From a virus, in IMG/VR virus record IMGVR_UViG_3300042876_000060, positions 23,524-87,523 of that record: DNA of 64,000 bases, one strand, 5' to 3'. The notes beneath the pieces are model-generated. The model was not told where the DNA came from, searched no databases, and saw only the letters and a list, made by a program, of their open reading frames with translations. This document shows, piece by piece, positions 25,086 through 32,835 of the stretch (position 1 is the first letter of the stretch; every line of letters starts with the position of its first letter). A program made the position numbers and the translations under genes.

Positions 25086-25328
25086 ATGCGTAACATCAAA
25101 GAAATCAAAAATGAATTGTCAACTCTCCGTGACACATATGAGGCACGTGTGCGTGAGTTAGAAGCTGAGATGGGGACTGTTCGTAGTGCCCGTGGTTATG
25201 TCAAAAAAGTCCCTGCATACGAAACTTATTATGAAGTAGGACGTTCGGCAATGCCCGGTACAAACCCTGCTTACTACGAGGCTGACGGTGGTTCTATGTG
25301 CAACGGTCTTGGTAAATCTTATTTCTAA
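25086..25328 (+). CDS. Small early protein, 80 aa
   Basis: ATG at 25086 after CAGGAG. N-terminal charged helix (RNIKEIKNELSTLRDTYEAR) and a Gly/Tyr-rich C-terminal half. No recognised family; single-gene early unit. Confidence 0.6.
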   Translation: MRNIKEIKNELSTLRDTYEARVRELEAEMGTVRSARGYVKKVPAYETYYEVGRSAMPGTNPAYYEADGGSMCNGLGKSYF

Positions 25329-25331
25329 GGC

Positions 25332-25360
25332 TTGACGAAAAAAGTAAAGTCTGATACAAT
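25332..25360 (+). promoter_or_regulatory. Early promoter, 108-aa gene
   Basis: TTGACG, 17 bp spacer, TACAAT (25355-25360). Lacks the ATAAAT extension. Followed by an AUAGA-loop hairpin leader. Confidence 0.75.
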
Positions 25361-25378
25361 AAGATAAATAAAAGTACA

Positions 25379-25401
25379 AGCAACGAGATAGACTCCGCGC
25401 T
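25379..25401 (+). promoter_or_regulatory. AUAGA-loop leader hairpin, copy 1
   Basis: AGC..GAG-ATAGA-CTC..GCT: outer pairing AGC/GCT and inner stem GAG/CTC enclosing ATAGA, in the 5' leader of the gene at 25425. Compare the copies at 26152 and 30173, where the inner stem is GCG/CGC; the change keeps pairing. Confidence 0.5.
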
Positions 25402-25424
25402 GACATTATTGAAAGGATTTTTCA

Positions 25425-25751
25425 ATGTCTAAATTAACTCTCTTCGCCATCGAAGAAAAAATCAAACAACATGAGCAAGGTCTCAAAGACTTGCAAGCCC
25501 AACTGATTGAGGCTAAACTCGAATCACCAGATCATCAACTTGCAAAAGAGTTGCATAATATGCTTTGCAATCAGAACCACACAGACGGTTGCGGTTGGCA
25601 CTATGAATTCAAAAACAAAAAAGACGACTGGACAGGTTATGCTCACACTGAGTACCTGAGAAAAGCACAGAAAATGATCTGCCATTGTGACGAACATGGT
25701 ATGGATATTGCTTCTACCCTTACTGCATTCAAATTGATCCGAGGTTATTAA
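25425..25751 (+). CDS. Early protein with Cys/His cluster, 108 aa
   Basis: N-terminal helical EEKIKQHEQGLKDLQAQLIEA, then LCNQNHTDGCGWHYEF and MICHCDEHG, a spacing that could bind zinc. Ribosome site AAAGGA. It shares its leader hairpin with the NAD-salvage genes, so it may belong to the same regulon. Coupled to the next gene (TAATG). Function unknown. Confidence 0.6.
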   Translation: MSKLTLFAIEEKIKQHEQGLKDLQAQLIEAKLESPDHQLAKELHNMLCNQNHTDGCGWHYEFKNKKDDWTGYAHTEYLRKAQKMICHCDEHGMDIASTLTAFKLIRGY

Positions 25752-26116
25752 TGCACAATCGTGATGTAACTTGGCGATCGGCTGATGGTCGTAAAGTCAA
25801 GATTAAAGATATGGACATTGGTCACTTGGTTAATGTGATTAACTGGGTCAGCGATAACAAGGATTCGTATCCAGCAAGCATAAAAGATGTAATGGTATCG
25901 GAAGCCGAGTATCGCCAACTTACATTGTTTGCTGAAGGTAAAGCATATCCTCAATTAGTTAACGGTCGTTGGGTCTTGATTGATCCGGTGACTGGTAAGA
26001 AGGGTATTATTCCCCCTCCAAAGGAATACTTAGACAAGGTCAAAGACAACGTGGCGTACCAAGAAATGAGTAAAAATACTCAAATTATACGTACCCGAAG
26101 AGTACGATCGGCTTGA
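25751..26116 (+). CDS. Hypothetical early protein, 121 aa
   Basis: Starts on the last base of the preceding stop. TWRSADGRKVKIKDMDIGHLVNVINWV, then a Pro/Lys-rich segment, and a basic C-terminus (IIRTRRVRSA). The GHLVNVINWV stretch recurs in short phage proteins of unknown role. TGA lies inside the next -35 box. Confidence 0.6.
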   Translation: MHNRDVTWRSADGRKVKIKDMDIGHLVNVINWVSDNKDSYPASIKDVMVSEAEYRQLTLFAEGKAYPQLVNGRWVLIDPVTGKKGIIPPPKEYLDKVKDNVAYQEMSKNTQIIRTRRVRSA

Positions 26117-26141
26117 CATTTAATCAAGCTGGCAGTATAAT
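26113..26141 (+). promoter_or_regulatory. Early promoter of the NMNAT-Nudix gene
   Basis: TTGACATTTAAT, 17 bp spacer, TATAAT (26136-26141). Contains the upstream stop. Confidence 0.88.
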
Positions 26142-26151
26142 AGAAACATAA

Positions 26152-26173
26152 AGCAAGCGATAGACGCAAAGCT
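26152..26173 (+). promoter_or_regulatory. AUAGA-loop leader hairpin, copy 2
   Basis: AGC-AA-GCG-ATAGA-CGC-AAA-GCT, directly upstream of AAAGGA and the NMN adenylyltransferase start. Same fold as copies 1 and 3. Confidence 0.55.
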
Positions 26174-26197
26174 GACATACTTAGAAAGGATTTTTCT

Positions 26198-27238
26198 ATG
26201 TCATTCACTAAAAAATATCACACTCTTGTCCTCATTGGACGCTTTCAACCATTCCACAATGCTCACTGCGAGATTGTGAAACGTGCAACCGCATTGTGCG
26301 AACAACTGATTATCATCACTGGTTCAGCCGCTCAACCTCGCACTTACAAAAACCCCTTCACTAGTCAAGAACGCCGCAACATGATTAAGTCTGCTACCTC
26401 AGGCTTGAGCATTCAAATTCATGTTGAAGAAAACATTGACACCATCTACAACGACCAGGCATGGGCAATTCGTGTTCAAGGCATCGTTAGTAAATATCGT
26501 GCTCTCGGTGGCAAGATCGGTGTGATCGGTCACAAGAAAGACGAATCAAGTTTCTACCTCGATATGTTCCCTCAATGGGAATACGAGAACGTGGAAGAAA
26601 TCGAACCACTCAGTGCAGTCAACATTCGCGACCTGTATTTCAAACGGGATGTTAACATGAGTTTCATTCGCGGTGTCGTGCCCCAAACAACTTATGATTT
26701 TCTGAATGAGTTCAGCCAAACTCCCGAGTTTGAACAAATCATCAAGGAGCGTGAGTTCGTGGCTAACTACAAAAAGCAATATGCTAGTCTGCCATATCCC
26801 CCAATCTTCTCTACTGCGGATAGTGTTGTGATTCAGTCAGGTCACGTGTTGATGATTAAACGCCGTAGCGAACCTGGTAAAGGCTTGTGGGCATTGCCCG
26901 GTGGTTATGTTAACGCAAACACTGACAAGACTGTATTGGATGCGGCTATTCGTGAGTTGCGTGAAGAAACTTTAATCAAAGTGCCCGGTCCTGTACTGCG
27001 TGGTAGTATTGTTGACAATCGTGTTTTTGATGCTGTGGATCGCTCACCACGCGGTCGTATCATCACACACTGTTTCAAAATCGTATTGCCCGATGGCGAA
27101 CTGCCAAAAGTAAAAGGCAGTGACGATGCTGAAAAAGCACTCTGGCGGCCTATCTCTGATCTAAAGAGAGAAGAACTGTTTGAAGATCACGCCGACATGA
27201 TTGAATGGGCAGTAGGCTCTACGATTGGCGGCAATTGA
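26198..27238 (+). CDS. natV: Bifunctional NMN adenylyltransferase / Nudix hydrolase
   Basis: 346 aa, fusion of two enzymes as in KVP40 NatV. N-terminal nucleotidyltransferase makes NAD+ from NMN and ATP: GRFQPFHNAH (14-23) with the two catalytic histidines and NPFTSQERRNMI (ISTxxR-like). C-terminal Nudix domain (about 200-340): LPGGYV then a REL-REET Nudix box, likely ADP-ribose pyrophosphatase. With NadV at 30217 it completes a two-step route from nicotinamide to NAD+. The last 20 bases overlap the endonuclease gene on the other strand. Confidence 0.92.
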   Translation: MSFTKKYHTLVLIGRFQPFHNAHCEIVKRATALCEQLIIITGSAAQPRTYKNPFTSQERRNMIKSATSGLSIQIHVEENIDTIYNDQAWAIRVQGIVSKYRALGGKIGVIGHKKDESSFYLDMFPQWEYENVEEIEPLSAVNIRDLYFKRDVNMSFIRGVVPQTTYDFLNEFSQTPEFEQIIKEREFVANYKKQYASLPYPPIFSTADSVVIQSGHVLMIKRRSEPGKGLWALPGGYVNANTDKTVLDAAIRELREETLIKVPGPVLRGSIVDNRVFDAVDRSPRGRIITHCFKIVLPDGELPKVKGSDDAEKALWRPISDLKREELFEDHADMIEWAVGSTIGGN

Positions 27239-27923
27239 CACCATGGAATCTAGTGAATATTCCTTTACCCTTGCCTGTCTTACCACAGGCATCACAATGC
27301 CATACGAATTGCGATGGAGCATTGGGTCCCAGAAAGTTATGAGAACCATTATCAATCCTTCGCTGATTGTTTTCTGGACCAAGAAAGTTGTGGGTGCCTT
27401 GTTGGACTCGCTGAACGGCAGGATTGTTCTCACCAAACATATGGTAAGTGCCATCTTGAATTCTGCGATGTGTCGGATTGTTGGAGCCTTGTAAGTTATG
27501 AGTGCCTTCAGCAATTCTCTTGGCGTTAGATTTACTAGCAATTTCACCATCAAGAAAATTGTGGGTGCCATCAGTGATTCTCCTTCGTTGAAGATCGCCG
27601 CCAAGAAAATTGTGGGTTCCATTTTCAATCATTCTTTTTGCGAACTCTTTAGCATCTTCACTGGTATTACCGTCACTGCCTCGCTTCATATTCATACATT
27701 CTGGTTTTCCATAATGGATAGAGATATGATATTCTTCAAGATCATACAGTTCTTCAAGAGTTTTAGCCTCTGCTATAATTTCTCGGGTCAGTGTGGTTTT
27801 GTCTTTGATGGCGGAAACCCACTTACCGCTACCGAGATACCCGTCATTCAGGTTATCTGTTTGATGGCGACCTATGTAGTATTTGCCGTTTTTGTGAGTG
27901 GTCTTGTATATGAATAAATACAT
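27219..27923 (-). CDS. GIY-YIG homing endonuclease A
   Basis: 234 aa, opposite strand. GIY-YIG nuclease domain at 1-85: LFIYKTTHKNGKYYIGRH, GYLGSG, and the catalytic Glu in DLEEYHI. From about 95 to 210 there are seven imperfect repeats of R(I)xDGTHNFLG, a NUMOD-like DNA-binding array, and a terminal CDACGK..GKGIF zinc-like end. A free-standing (Seg-like) mobile gene inserted at the 3' end of natV. Ribosome site AAGGAG; late motif and hairpin leader upstream. Confidence 0.88.
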   Translation of the reverse strand: MYLFIYKTTHKNGKYYIGRHQTDNLNDGYLGSGKWVSAIKDKTTLTREIIAEAKTLEELYDLEEYHISIHYGKPECMNMKRGSDGNTSEDAKEFAKRMIENGTHNFLGGDLQRRRITDGTHNFLDGEIASKSNAKRIAEGTHNLQGSNNPTHRRIQDGTYHMFGENNPAVQRVQQGTHNFLGPENNQRRIDNGSHNFLGPNAPSQFVWHCDACGKTGKGKGIFTRFHGVNCRQS

Positions 27924-27950
27924 TGCTGATTGCTCCTTTGTAGCGTTAGA

Positions 27951-27980
27951 GTCCCTGGGAATTACCGTTCCGCGAGGGAC
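27951..27980 (-). promoter_or_regulatory. Leader hairpin of endonuclease A
   Basis: GTCCCT/AGGGAC outer stem and GGAA/TTCC inner stem, in the 5' leader on the minus strand, next to TAGCGTTAGAG (plus-strand sense) which recurs upstream of endonuclease B as TAGCATTAGAG. Confidence 0.55.
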
Positions 27981-27987
27981 ATTTTTG

Positions 27988-28016
27988 TTGACACAAATTA
28001 CCGTTTGTGCTATAAT
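27988..28016 (+). promoter_or_regulatory. Early promoter, 83-aa gene
   Basis: TTGACA, 17 bp spacer, TATAAT (28011-28016), inside the gap opened by the endonuclease insertion; no ATAAAT extension. Confidence 0.85.
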
Positions 28017-28024
28017 TATTTATC
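28017..28024 (-). promoter_or_regulatory. Late-promoter motif for endonuclease A
   Basis: Minus-strand GATAAATA about 90 bases upstream of the endonuclease ATG. It overlaps the start of the early transcript on the plus strand. Confidence 0.5.
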
Positions 28025-28046
28025 TAAATCAATTAGGAATGTGAAA

Positions 28047-28298
28047 ATGAACGAACAGTTACAGAAACTTTATGAACAGTCATTTGTTACAGATTCATAT
28101 GTGAATGTAGGACCAGACGGTGCGAAACTGGGTATTAAGTTTGACCCGGAAAAGTTCGCCGAGTTGATTGTCGGGGAATGTATCGGATGTTGTGAACAAG
28201 TTATTAGTGATCCTATTCCTAAATCAGTTGATACTTTTGAACAAGGTGGGATACATTGTATAGACGAGATTAAACAACATTTCGGAGTTGAAGAATGA
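28047..28298 (+). CDS. KFAELIV-family small protein 1
   Basis: 83 aa from the ATG at 28047 (MNEQLQKLYEQS). Carries FDPEKFAELIVGECIGCCEQ and ends IKQHFGVEE. Two paralogues at 35427 and 36760 share MNE at the start, KFAELIV and, in one, the same FGVEE end. Helical, early-expressed, ATGA-coupled to the next gene. Function unknown. Confidence 0.7.
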   Translation: MNEQLQKLYEQSFVTDSYVNVGPDGAKLGIKFDPEKFAELIVGECIGCCEQVISDPIPKSVDTFEQGGIHCIDEIKQHFGVEE

Positions 28299-28600
28299 AT
28301 CGACCAAAACTTAGCAAAAGGAATGACATTCCATTAGAATATTTGTTTCATGGTAGGGCTCCGTTCATTGAACAAAGCACAGAACTAATAGAGTTTGCAA
28401 AACAATCGCTTGATGATGCTGAGGATGAGTATTTAGGATCTATGGAAGATCGCCGACGCAATATAGACCATATTCCTCGCTCACCGTTTGACTTTTTGTT
28501 GGAAGATACTTTCATTGAAATCATTTCTATGTTAGAATCAGAAGAAGGTACCGAGCAAGCAATCAACATGATTAAAAATCATTTTAAGGTAGACGTATGA
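28295..28600 (+). CDS. Hypothetical early protein, 101 aa
   Basis: ATGA overlaps at both ends. Acidic helical protein (FAKQSLDDAEDEYLGSMEDRR) ending INMIKNHFKVDV, an ending loosely like that of the KFAELIV proteins. No family recognised. Confidence 0.6.
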   Translation: MNRPKLSKRNDIPLEYLFHGRAPFIEQSTELIEFAKQSLDDAEDEYLGSMEDRRRNIDHIPRSPFDFLLEDTFIEIISMLESEEGTEQAINMIKNHFKVDV

Positions 28601-28785
28601 CAACACGACAATACGAACGATTAGAAGACGGTCCAATGGACGATATCGATGCTTGTGTATGGAGTGGCGACACTTTTCACAATCATGAGAACATTCGAGC
28701 CTTCCGTGAAATGATGGCTCGTTGGGAACGCGGCTTGCAAGAAGCCGAAGCTATTGTGACAGAAATGGAAAATGAAAATGCTTAA
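28597..28785 (+). CDS. Hypothetical early protein, 62 aa
   Basis: ATGA overlap with the previous gene; overlaps the macro-domain gene by 14 bases. Acidic, with DGPMDDIDACVWSGDTF and a helical C-terminus. Function unknown. Confidence 0.55.
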   Translation: MTTRQYERLEDGPMDDIDACVWSGDTFHNHENIRAFREMMARWERGLQEAEAIVTEMENENA

Positions 28786-29260
28786 ACATACAAAAGGTAA
28801 TTTACTCGACCTAGCAGAAGCAGGCGAGTTTGATATTGTCGTTCAAGGCTGTAATTGTTTTAACGCAATGGGTGCTGGTCTTGCTCCGCAAATCGCAAAA
28901 CGCTATCCTCACGCTGAGGAAGTGGATAGTGAAACTCGCAAGGGCAATATCGGTAAGCTAGGCAACTACACAGTATCTTGGTCTAGTTACTACGATGAAA
29001 CCATGAAGCCATTCAAGATTATCAATGCTTATACACAATATGTCACTAGTCAACAAGGTGAAGATGTATTTGAGTATGAATCGTTTGCCGTGATCCTACG
29101 CAAGCTGGCACACGAATATGGTCGTCATCGTTTTGGTCTACCCTATATTGGTATGGGTTTGGCAGGCGGCGACAAGAAAAGAATTATGGCAATGATTGAA
29201 AAGTTTGCTGTAGTGGTTTCTGCTAAAGGTGGCACTGTCACACTGGTGGAGTTTGGATAA
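28772..29260 (+). CDS. Macro-domain protein
   Basis: 162 aa, a single macro domain. VVQGCNCFNAMGAGLAPQIA (about 23-42) is the ADP-ribose-binding loop, and GLPYIGMGLAGGDKKRI the second phosphate loop. Macro domains bind or hydrolyse ADP-ribose derivatives such as ADP-ribose-1''-phosphate or ADP-ribosylated targets. In this NAD-centred cluster it could bind NAD-derived signals or reverse ADP-ribosylation; this is inference. ATG at 28772 or 28778. Confidence 0.85.
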   Translation: MKMLKHTKGNLLDLAEAGEFDIVVQGCNCFNAMGAGLAPQIAKRYPHAEEVDSETRKGNIGKLGNYTVSWSSYYDETMKPFKIINAYTQYVTSQQGEDVFEYESFAVILRKLAHEYGRHRFGLPYIGMGLAGGDKKRIMAMIEKFAVVVSAKGGTVTLVEFG

Positions 29261-29658
29261 TGAAAATAGGAATTACAGGAACTAGAGAAGGCATGACTGA
29301 TCACCAGTTTGAAATGGTGCGTCAATATCTTCAAGGAAGATTTTGTGAAGGTGCAGAATTTCATCACGGTGATTGCGTTGGCGTAGATGCAGAAGCCGCA
29401 GTACTTGCAAAAGATATTGGTTACAAGATCATCAGTCATCCTGGACCTGATAATGATGGACTCAGAGCCTATGTACCTGCAGATGAAAGTAGAGAACCAC
29501 AGTCACACTTTAAACGTAATCGCACAATTGTAGATGCGTGTGATTACTTGTTAGTTGTACCATTGCAGATGGAACCACAACCAAGAGGTGGCACCTGGTA
29601 TACGTATGACTATGCAGTAAAGAAGAACAAACCGTTTATGGTATTTTGGAGGTCATAA
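29260..29658 (+). CDS. SLOG/DUF2493-type Rossmann protein
   Basis: 132 aa. GITGTREGMT (4-13) is the nucleotide-binding loop, followed by HHGDCVGVDAEAA, RNRTIVDACDYLLVVP and GGTWYTYDYA, the pattern of the SLOG (YspA/DprA/LOG-like) fold that binds nucleotide or NAD-derived ligands. Starts on the last base of the macro-domain stop, so it is co-translated with it. Ligand unknown. Confidence 0.8.
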   Translation: MKIGITGTREGMTDHQFEMVRQYLQGRFCEGAEFHHGDCVGVDAEAAVLAKDIGYKIISHPGPDNDGLRAYVPADESREPQSHFKRNRTIVDACDYLLVVPLQMEPQPRGGTWYTYDYAVKKNKPFMVFWRS

Positions 29659-30137
29659 TGAAACACATCAAATCACCTGAACGTTATGACGGTAGTATCT
29701 TTATCAACGTATTTTTGGGTGGCTCTATTGAAATGGGTCTTGCTGAACCTTGGCAAGACAGATTGGTCAATGAGTTCAAAGACTCTGACATTCGTTTCTT
29801 GAATCCTCGGCGTGATGACTGGGATTCATCATGGGTGCAGGAAGCAAGCAATCCTCAATTTGCTCAACAAGTTAATTGGGAATTGGATGCATTAGATTAC
29901 AGTGACTTGATTGTATTCTATTTTGATCCAAACACTAAAAGTCCTATCACTCTCATGGAACTAGGACTCTACGCAAGTAGCGGAAAAGTCATTGTATGCT
30001 GTCCAGATGGATTCTGGCGCAAAGGCAATGTGGAAATTGTATGCCAAAGACACGGTGTAACTTTAGTTAACAGTTTTGACGAATTGGTCGATGCTGTTTT
30101 AAAAAGGAAACTAAGTTTTGGCAACATAAACAGTTGA
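29658..30137 (+). CDS. Nucleoside 2-deoxyribosyltransferase-like protein
   Basis: 159 aa from the ATG at 29658 (GGAGG upstream; a TTG at 29646 is less likely). FLGGSIEMG, FLNPRRDDWDSSW, NWELDALDYSDLIVFYFDP and SPITLMELGLYAS give the NDT fold, with the nucleophilic Glu in the ELG motif. NDT enzymes cleave or exchange N-glycosidic bonds; some relatives act on NAD-like substrates. Stop codon is inside the nadV promoter. Confidence 0.8.
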   Translation: MKHIKSPERYDGSIFINVFLGGSIEMGLAEPWQDRLVNEFKDSDIRFLNPRRDDWDSSWVQEASNPQFAQQVNWELDALDYSDLIVFYFDPNTKSPITLMELGLYASSGKVIVCCPDGFWRKGNVEIVCQRHGVTLVNSFDELVDAVLKRKLSFGNINS

Positions 30138-30162
30138 CATTAAAATAGGTTAGTGTTATACT
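30134..30162 (+). promoter_or_regulatory. Early promoter of nadV
   Basis: TTGACA, 17 bp spacer, TATACT (30157-30162). Contains the upstream stop. Confidence 0.85.
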
Positions 30163-30172
30163 GTATTCAAGT

Positions 30173-30192
30173 CCTAGCGATAGACGCAAGGC
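30173..30192 (+). promoter_or_regulatory. AUAGA-loop leader hairpin, copy 3
   Basis: CCT-A-GCG-ATAGA-CGC-A-AGG: inner stem GCG/CGC identical to copy 2, outer pairs changed to CCT/AGG (30173-30175 with 30189-30191). Lies in the nadV leader. Confidence 0.55.
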
Positions 30193-30216
30193 AACTTTAA
30201 ATAAAGGAACTTTATT

Positions 30217-31620
30217 ATGAAACTCACTCAAAACATCATCTTGAACACCGACAGTTACAAAGTGTCGATGGCCCCTCAATACCCAGCAGGTACTACTGGC
30301 GTATTTTCTTACATTGCAAGTCGTGGTGGCAAATTCACGTTCACGCAATTCATTGGTCTGCAAATTTTCAATAAAGAATATTTGCTCAACCCTATCACAA
30401 AAGCCGATGTTGATATCGCAGAAGAAATCCTCACAGCACACGGCGAGCCCTTTGACCGCAGTCGCTGGGATTATATCGTTGACAATCTCGGTGGCTACTT
30501 GCCCGTAGTCATCAAAGCTGTACCAGAAGGCACTGTTGTCCCAGTTGGCAACGCATTGGTCACAATCGAAAACACCGATCCAAACTGCTACTGGTTGACT
30601 ACTTGGTTGGAAACTCCCTTGCTCCGTGCAGTGTGGTACCCAACTACAGTTTCTACACAAAGCAAATACATTAAAAATATTTTGATCGACTACTTGGAGA
30701 AATCTGGTGACCCAACAACTATTGGTTTTAAACTACATGATTTCGGTGCCCGCGGCGTTAGCTCTCTTGAGTCTGCTGGTATTGGTGGTACAGCTCACCT
30801 CGTTAACTTTATGGGCACGGATACTATTACTGGTGTCTTATACGCTCGTGAGTATTACAACGCTGGTATTGCTGGTTTCTCAATCCCAGCCGCAGAACAC
30901 AGCACAATCACAAGTTGGGGTCGTGCAGGTGAGTTGAATGCTTACAGCAACATGGTCACACAGTTTGGCAAGCCCGGTGGTATTGTTGCAGTCGTTAGTG
31001 ACAGCTACAACATTTACGAAGCCTGCAAAATGTGGAGCACAGGTGATCTGAAACAACAAGTGATCGATTCAGGTGCTACAGTTGTGATTCGTCCTGACAG
31101 TGGTGATCCTGTCGAAGTGATGCCAAAGATGATTCAGATTCTTTCTGAAGGTTTCGGCTACACTACAAACGACAAAGGTTACAAAGTGTTGAACAACGTT
31201 CGCATGATCTGGGGTGATGGTATCAATCCATTGAGCATCCAAGCAATCTTGCGCACAATGGTTGACATGCTGGGCTGGAGTGCAGATAACTTTGCATTCG
31301 GTATGGGCGGTGCTTTGTTGCAAGGCATTGATCGTGATACCCAGAAATGGGCTATGAAATGCTCTAGTGCATGTGTCAACGGTGAGTGGGTCGATGTTTA
31401 CAAAGATCCTATCACTGACAGTGGTAAAGCAAGTCTGAAAGGTCGCGTGACTTTGTGGACTAACAGTGGTGGTGAGTTCGCTACTAGCGTATCAGCCCCA
31501 ACTGGTTGGTCAGACAAAGGCATCGGCGGTTGGACTGAGGCACTAGTTGAAGTGTATCGTGATGGTAAACTCATCCGTGAATACACCTTTGACGAGGTCC
31601 GTGCTAACAGCATGAAATAA
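30217..31620 (+). CDS. nadV: Nicotinamide phosphoribosyltransferase (NadV/NAMPT)
   Basis: Makes NMN from nicotinamide and PRPP. 467 aa, normal for the family. Seen: N-terminal LNTDSYKVSMAPQYP (about 9-23), FGARGVSS (about 179-186), AAEHSTITSWG (about 226-236) with the catalytic histidine, and the PRPP/ribose segment RPDSGDPVE (about 292-300). With natV it rebuilds NAD+ from nicotinamide. Early promoter and shared leader hairpin upstream, terminator downstream. Confidence 0.95.
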   Translation: MKLTQNIILNTDSYKVSMAPQYPAGTTGVFSYIASRGGKFTFTQFIGLQIFNKEYLLNPITKADVDIAEEILTAHGEPFDRSRWDYIVDNLGGYLPVVIKAVPEGTVVPVGNALVTIENTDPNCYWLTTWLETPLLRAVWYPTTVSTQSKYIKNILIDYLEKSGDPTTIGFKLHDFGARGVSSLESAGIGGTAHLVNFMGTDTITGVLYAREYYNAGIAGFSIPAAEHSTITSWGRAGELNAYSNMVTQFGKPGGIVAVVSDSYNIYEACKMWSTGDLKQQVIDSGATVVIRPDSGDPVEVMPKMIQILSEGFGYTTNDKGYKVLNNVRMIWGDGINPLSIQAILRTMVDMLGWSADNFAFGMGGALLQGIDRDTQKWAMKCSSACVNGEWVDVYKDPITDSGKASLKGRVTLWTNSGGEFATSVSAPTGWSDKGIGGWTEALVEVYRDGKLIREYTFDEVRANSMK

Positions 31621-31644
31621 AGAAAGGGGTACTTGCCCTTTTCT
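31621..31644 (+). terminator. Terminator after nadV
   Basis: AGAAAGGG (31621-31628) pairs with CCCTTTTCT (31636-31644; one bulged T) directly after the stop. Confidence 0.65.
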
Positions 31645-31646
31645 TC

Positions 31647-31675
31647 TGTACAACAAAACCGTTCTCGCATATAAT
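31647..31675 (+). promoter_or_regulatory. Promoter of AAA+ ATPase 1
   Basis: TGTACA (four of six to consensus), 17 bp, TATAAT (31670-31675). Divergent member of the series. Confidence 0.6.
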
Positions 31676-31713
31676 CTAAGTTCTAAATCGTTAAATCTTT
31701 TTGAAAGACACAC

Positions 31714-32778
31714 ATGGCACACTTTTTGAAATCTGGCAATACATACCGCGTAGCTTCTAATGAGGCAATGGACGTGCGTGACAAGTTGCCCGCAGGTAAC
31801 TACACGATCAAAGTTCCCCCAATGGGCGATATGTATCTGGAACATATCGAAGACTTCACAATCCCTAGCAAGGTCTACGGTGATTGCTTGAAGAACACCG
31901 ATCGTATCATGCGTACATTCATGGATCGTCCTGCGGCAACTGGCGTTATGCTGACGGGTGAGAAGGGTTCTGGTAAGACATTGTTGACCAAGAACATCGC
32001 AGTTGAATTGGCTAAACAGCACGATATCCCAACTATCGTTATCAATCAACCATTGTGCGGTGAAAACTTCAACACCTTCATTCAGTCTATCGATCAACCT
32101 TGCGTCATCTTGTTTGACGAATTCGAGAAGGTGTATGATCGTGACGACCAAGAAAAGATCCTGACACTGTTGGATGGTGTATTCCCAAGCAAGAAATTGT
32201 TCTTGATTACATCCAACGACAAGTACCGCATTGACTACCACATGCGCAATCGTCCTGGTCGTATCTTCTACTTGATGGACTTCAAGGGTCTAGATGCAAC
32301 ATTCATTCGTGAATACTGCGAGGACAATTTGAAGAACACCACTCACATCGAAAAGATTGTGTCTATCGCTAGCCTGTTCGCTGAATTCAACTTTGACATG
32401 CTGAAGGCATTGGTTGAAGAAATGAATCGCTACAACGAGACTCCTCAGGAAGCATTGCGTATGCTGAACGCTAAGCCAGAGTTCGATGGTGGTTGCAAAT
32501 ACAACGTTGAGGTTGTTCACAATGGTGAATTGGTCAAGGGTGACGTACATCCTGCAGTGTTCGATGGTAACCCTCTGCAACCAAAAGGTGTGGATGTTCA
32601 GTTCGATGCAAGCAATGAGGACGATGAAGACTCTGATTGGGAAAATGTTCACTTCAATGCTAACGCATTGGTCTCTGTGGACGCTCAAGCAGGTAAGTTC
32701 ATCTTCGAGGACAAAGGTACTCGTTTGACACTGACTAAGGTCAAGACTAAGACCTATGACTACTACGGTGCTTTCTAA
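31714..32778 (+). CDS. AAA+ ATPase 1
   Basis: 354 aa. Walker A GEKGSGKT (about 84-91), Walker B CVILFDEFEK (about 130-139), sensor-1 FLITSND and arginine-finger region NRPGRIFY. The C-terminal 100 residues form a separate acidic, beta-rich domain (DEDSDWENVHFNANALVSVD..). Similar single-AAA proteins occur in T4-like phages with unknown clients. Not a clamp loader or MoxR by motif. Followed by a structured non-coding stretch. Confidence 0.75.
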   Translation: MAHFLKSGNTYRVASNEAMDVRDKLPAGNYTIKVPPMGDMYLEHIEDFTIPSKVYGDCLKNTDRIMRTFMDRPAATGVMLTGEKGSGKTLLTKNIAVELAKQHDIPTIVINQPLCGENFNTFIQSIDQPCVILFDEFEKVYDRDDQEKILTLLDGVFPSKKLFLITSNDKYRIDYHMRNRPGRIFYLMDFKGLDATFIREYCEDNLKNTTHIEKIVSIASLFAEFNFDMLKALVEEMNRYNETPQEALRMLNAKPEFDGGCKYNVEVVHNGELVKGDVHPAVFDGNPLQPKGVDVQFDASNEDDEDSDWENVHFNANALVSVDAQAGKFIFEDKGTRLTLTKVKTKTYDYYGAF

Positions 32779-32783
32779 GCACA

Positions 32784-32835
32784 AAATGAATACTATTGTT
32801 TCACAAAAAGGTAAACGTTAGTATTCATTTTTGAC
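32784..32835 (+). terminator. Terminator-like hairpin after AAA+ ATPase 1
   Basis: Bases 32784-32795 and 32819-32830 are perfect 12-base inverted repeats (AAATGAATACTA / TAGTATTCATTT) with further pairing in the loop (GTTT..AC with GTAAAC) and TT following. Confidence 0.65.

Noticed and set aside
27225-27917. Plus-strand frames in the endonuclease A region
   Set aside because: The minus strand encodes a GIY-YIG domain and DGTHNFLG repeats with a proper ribosome site; the plus-strand frames are shadows.
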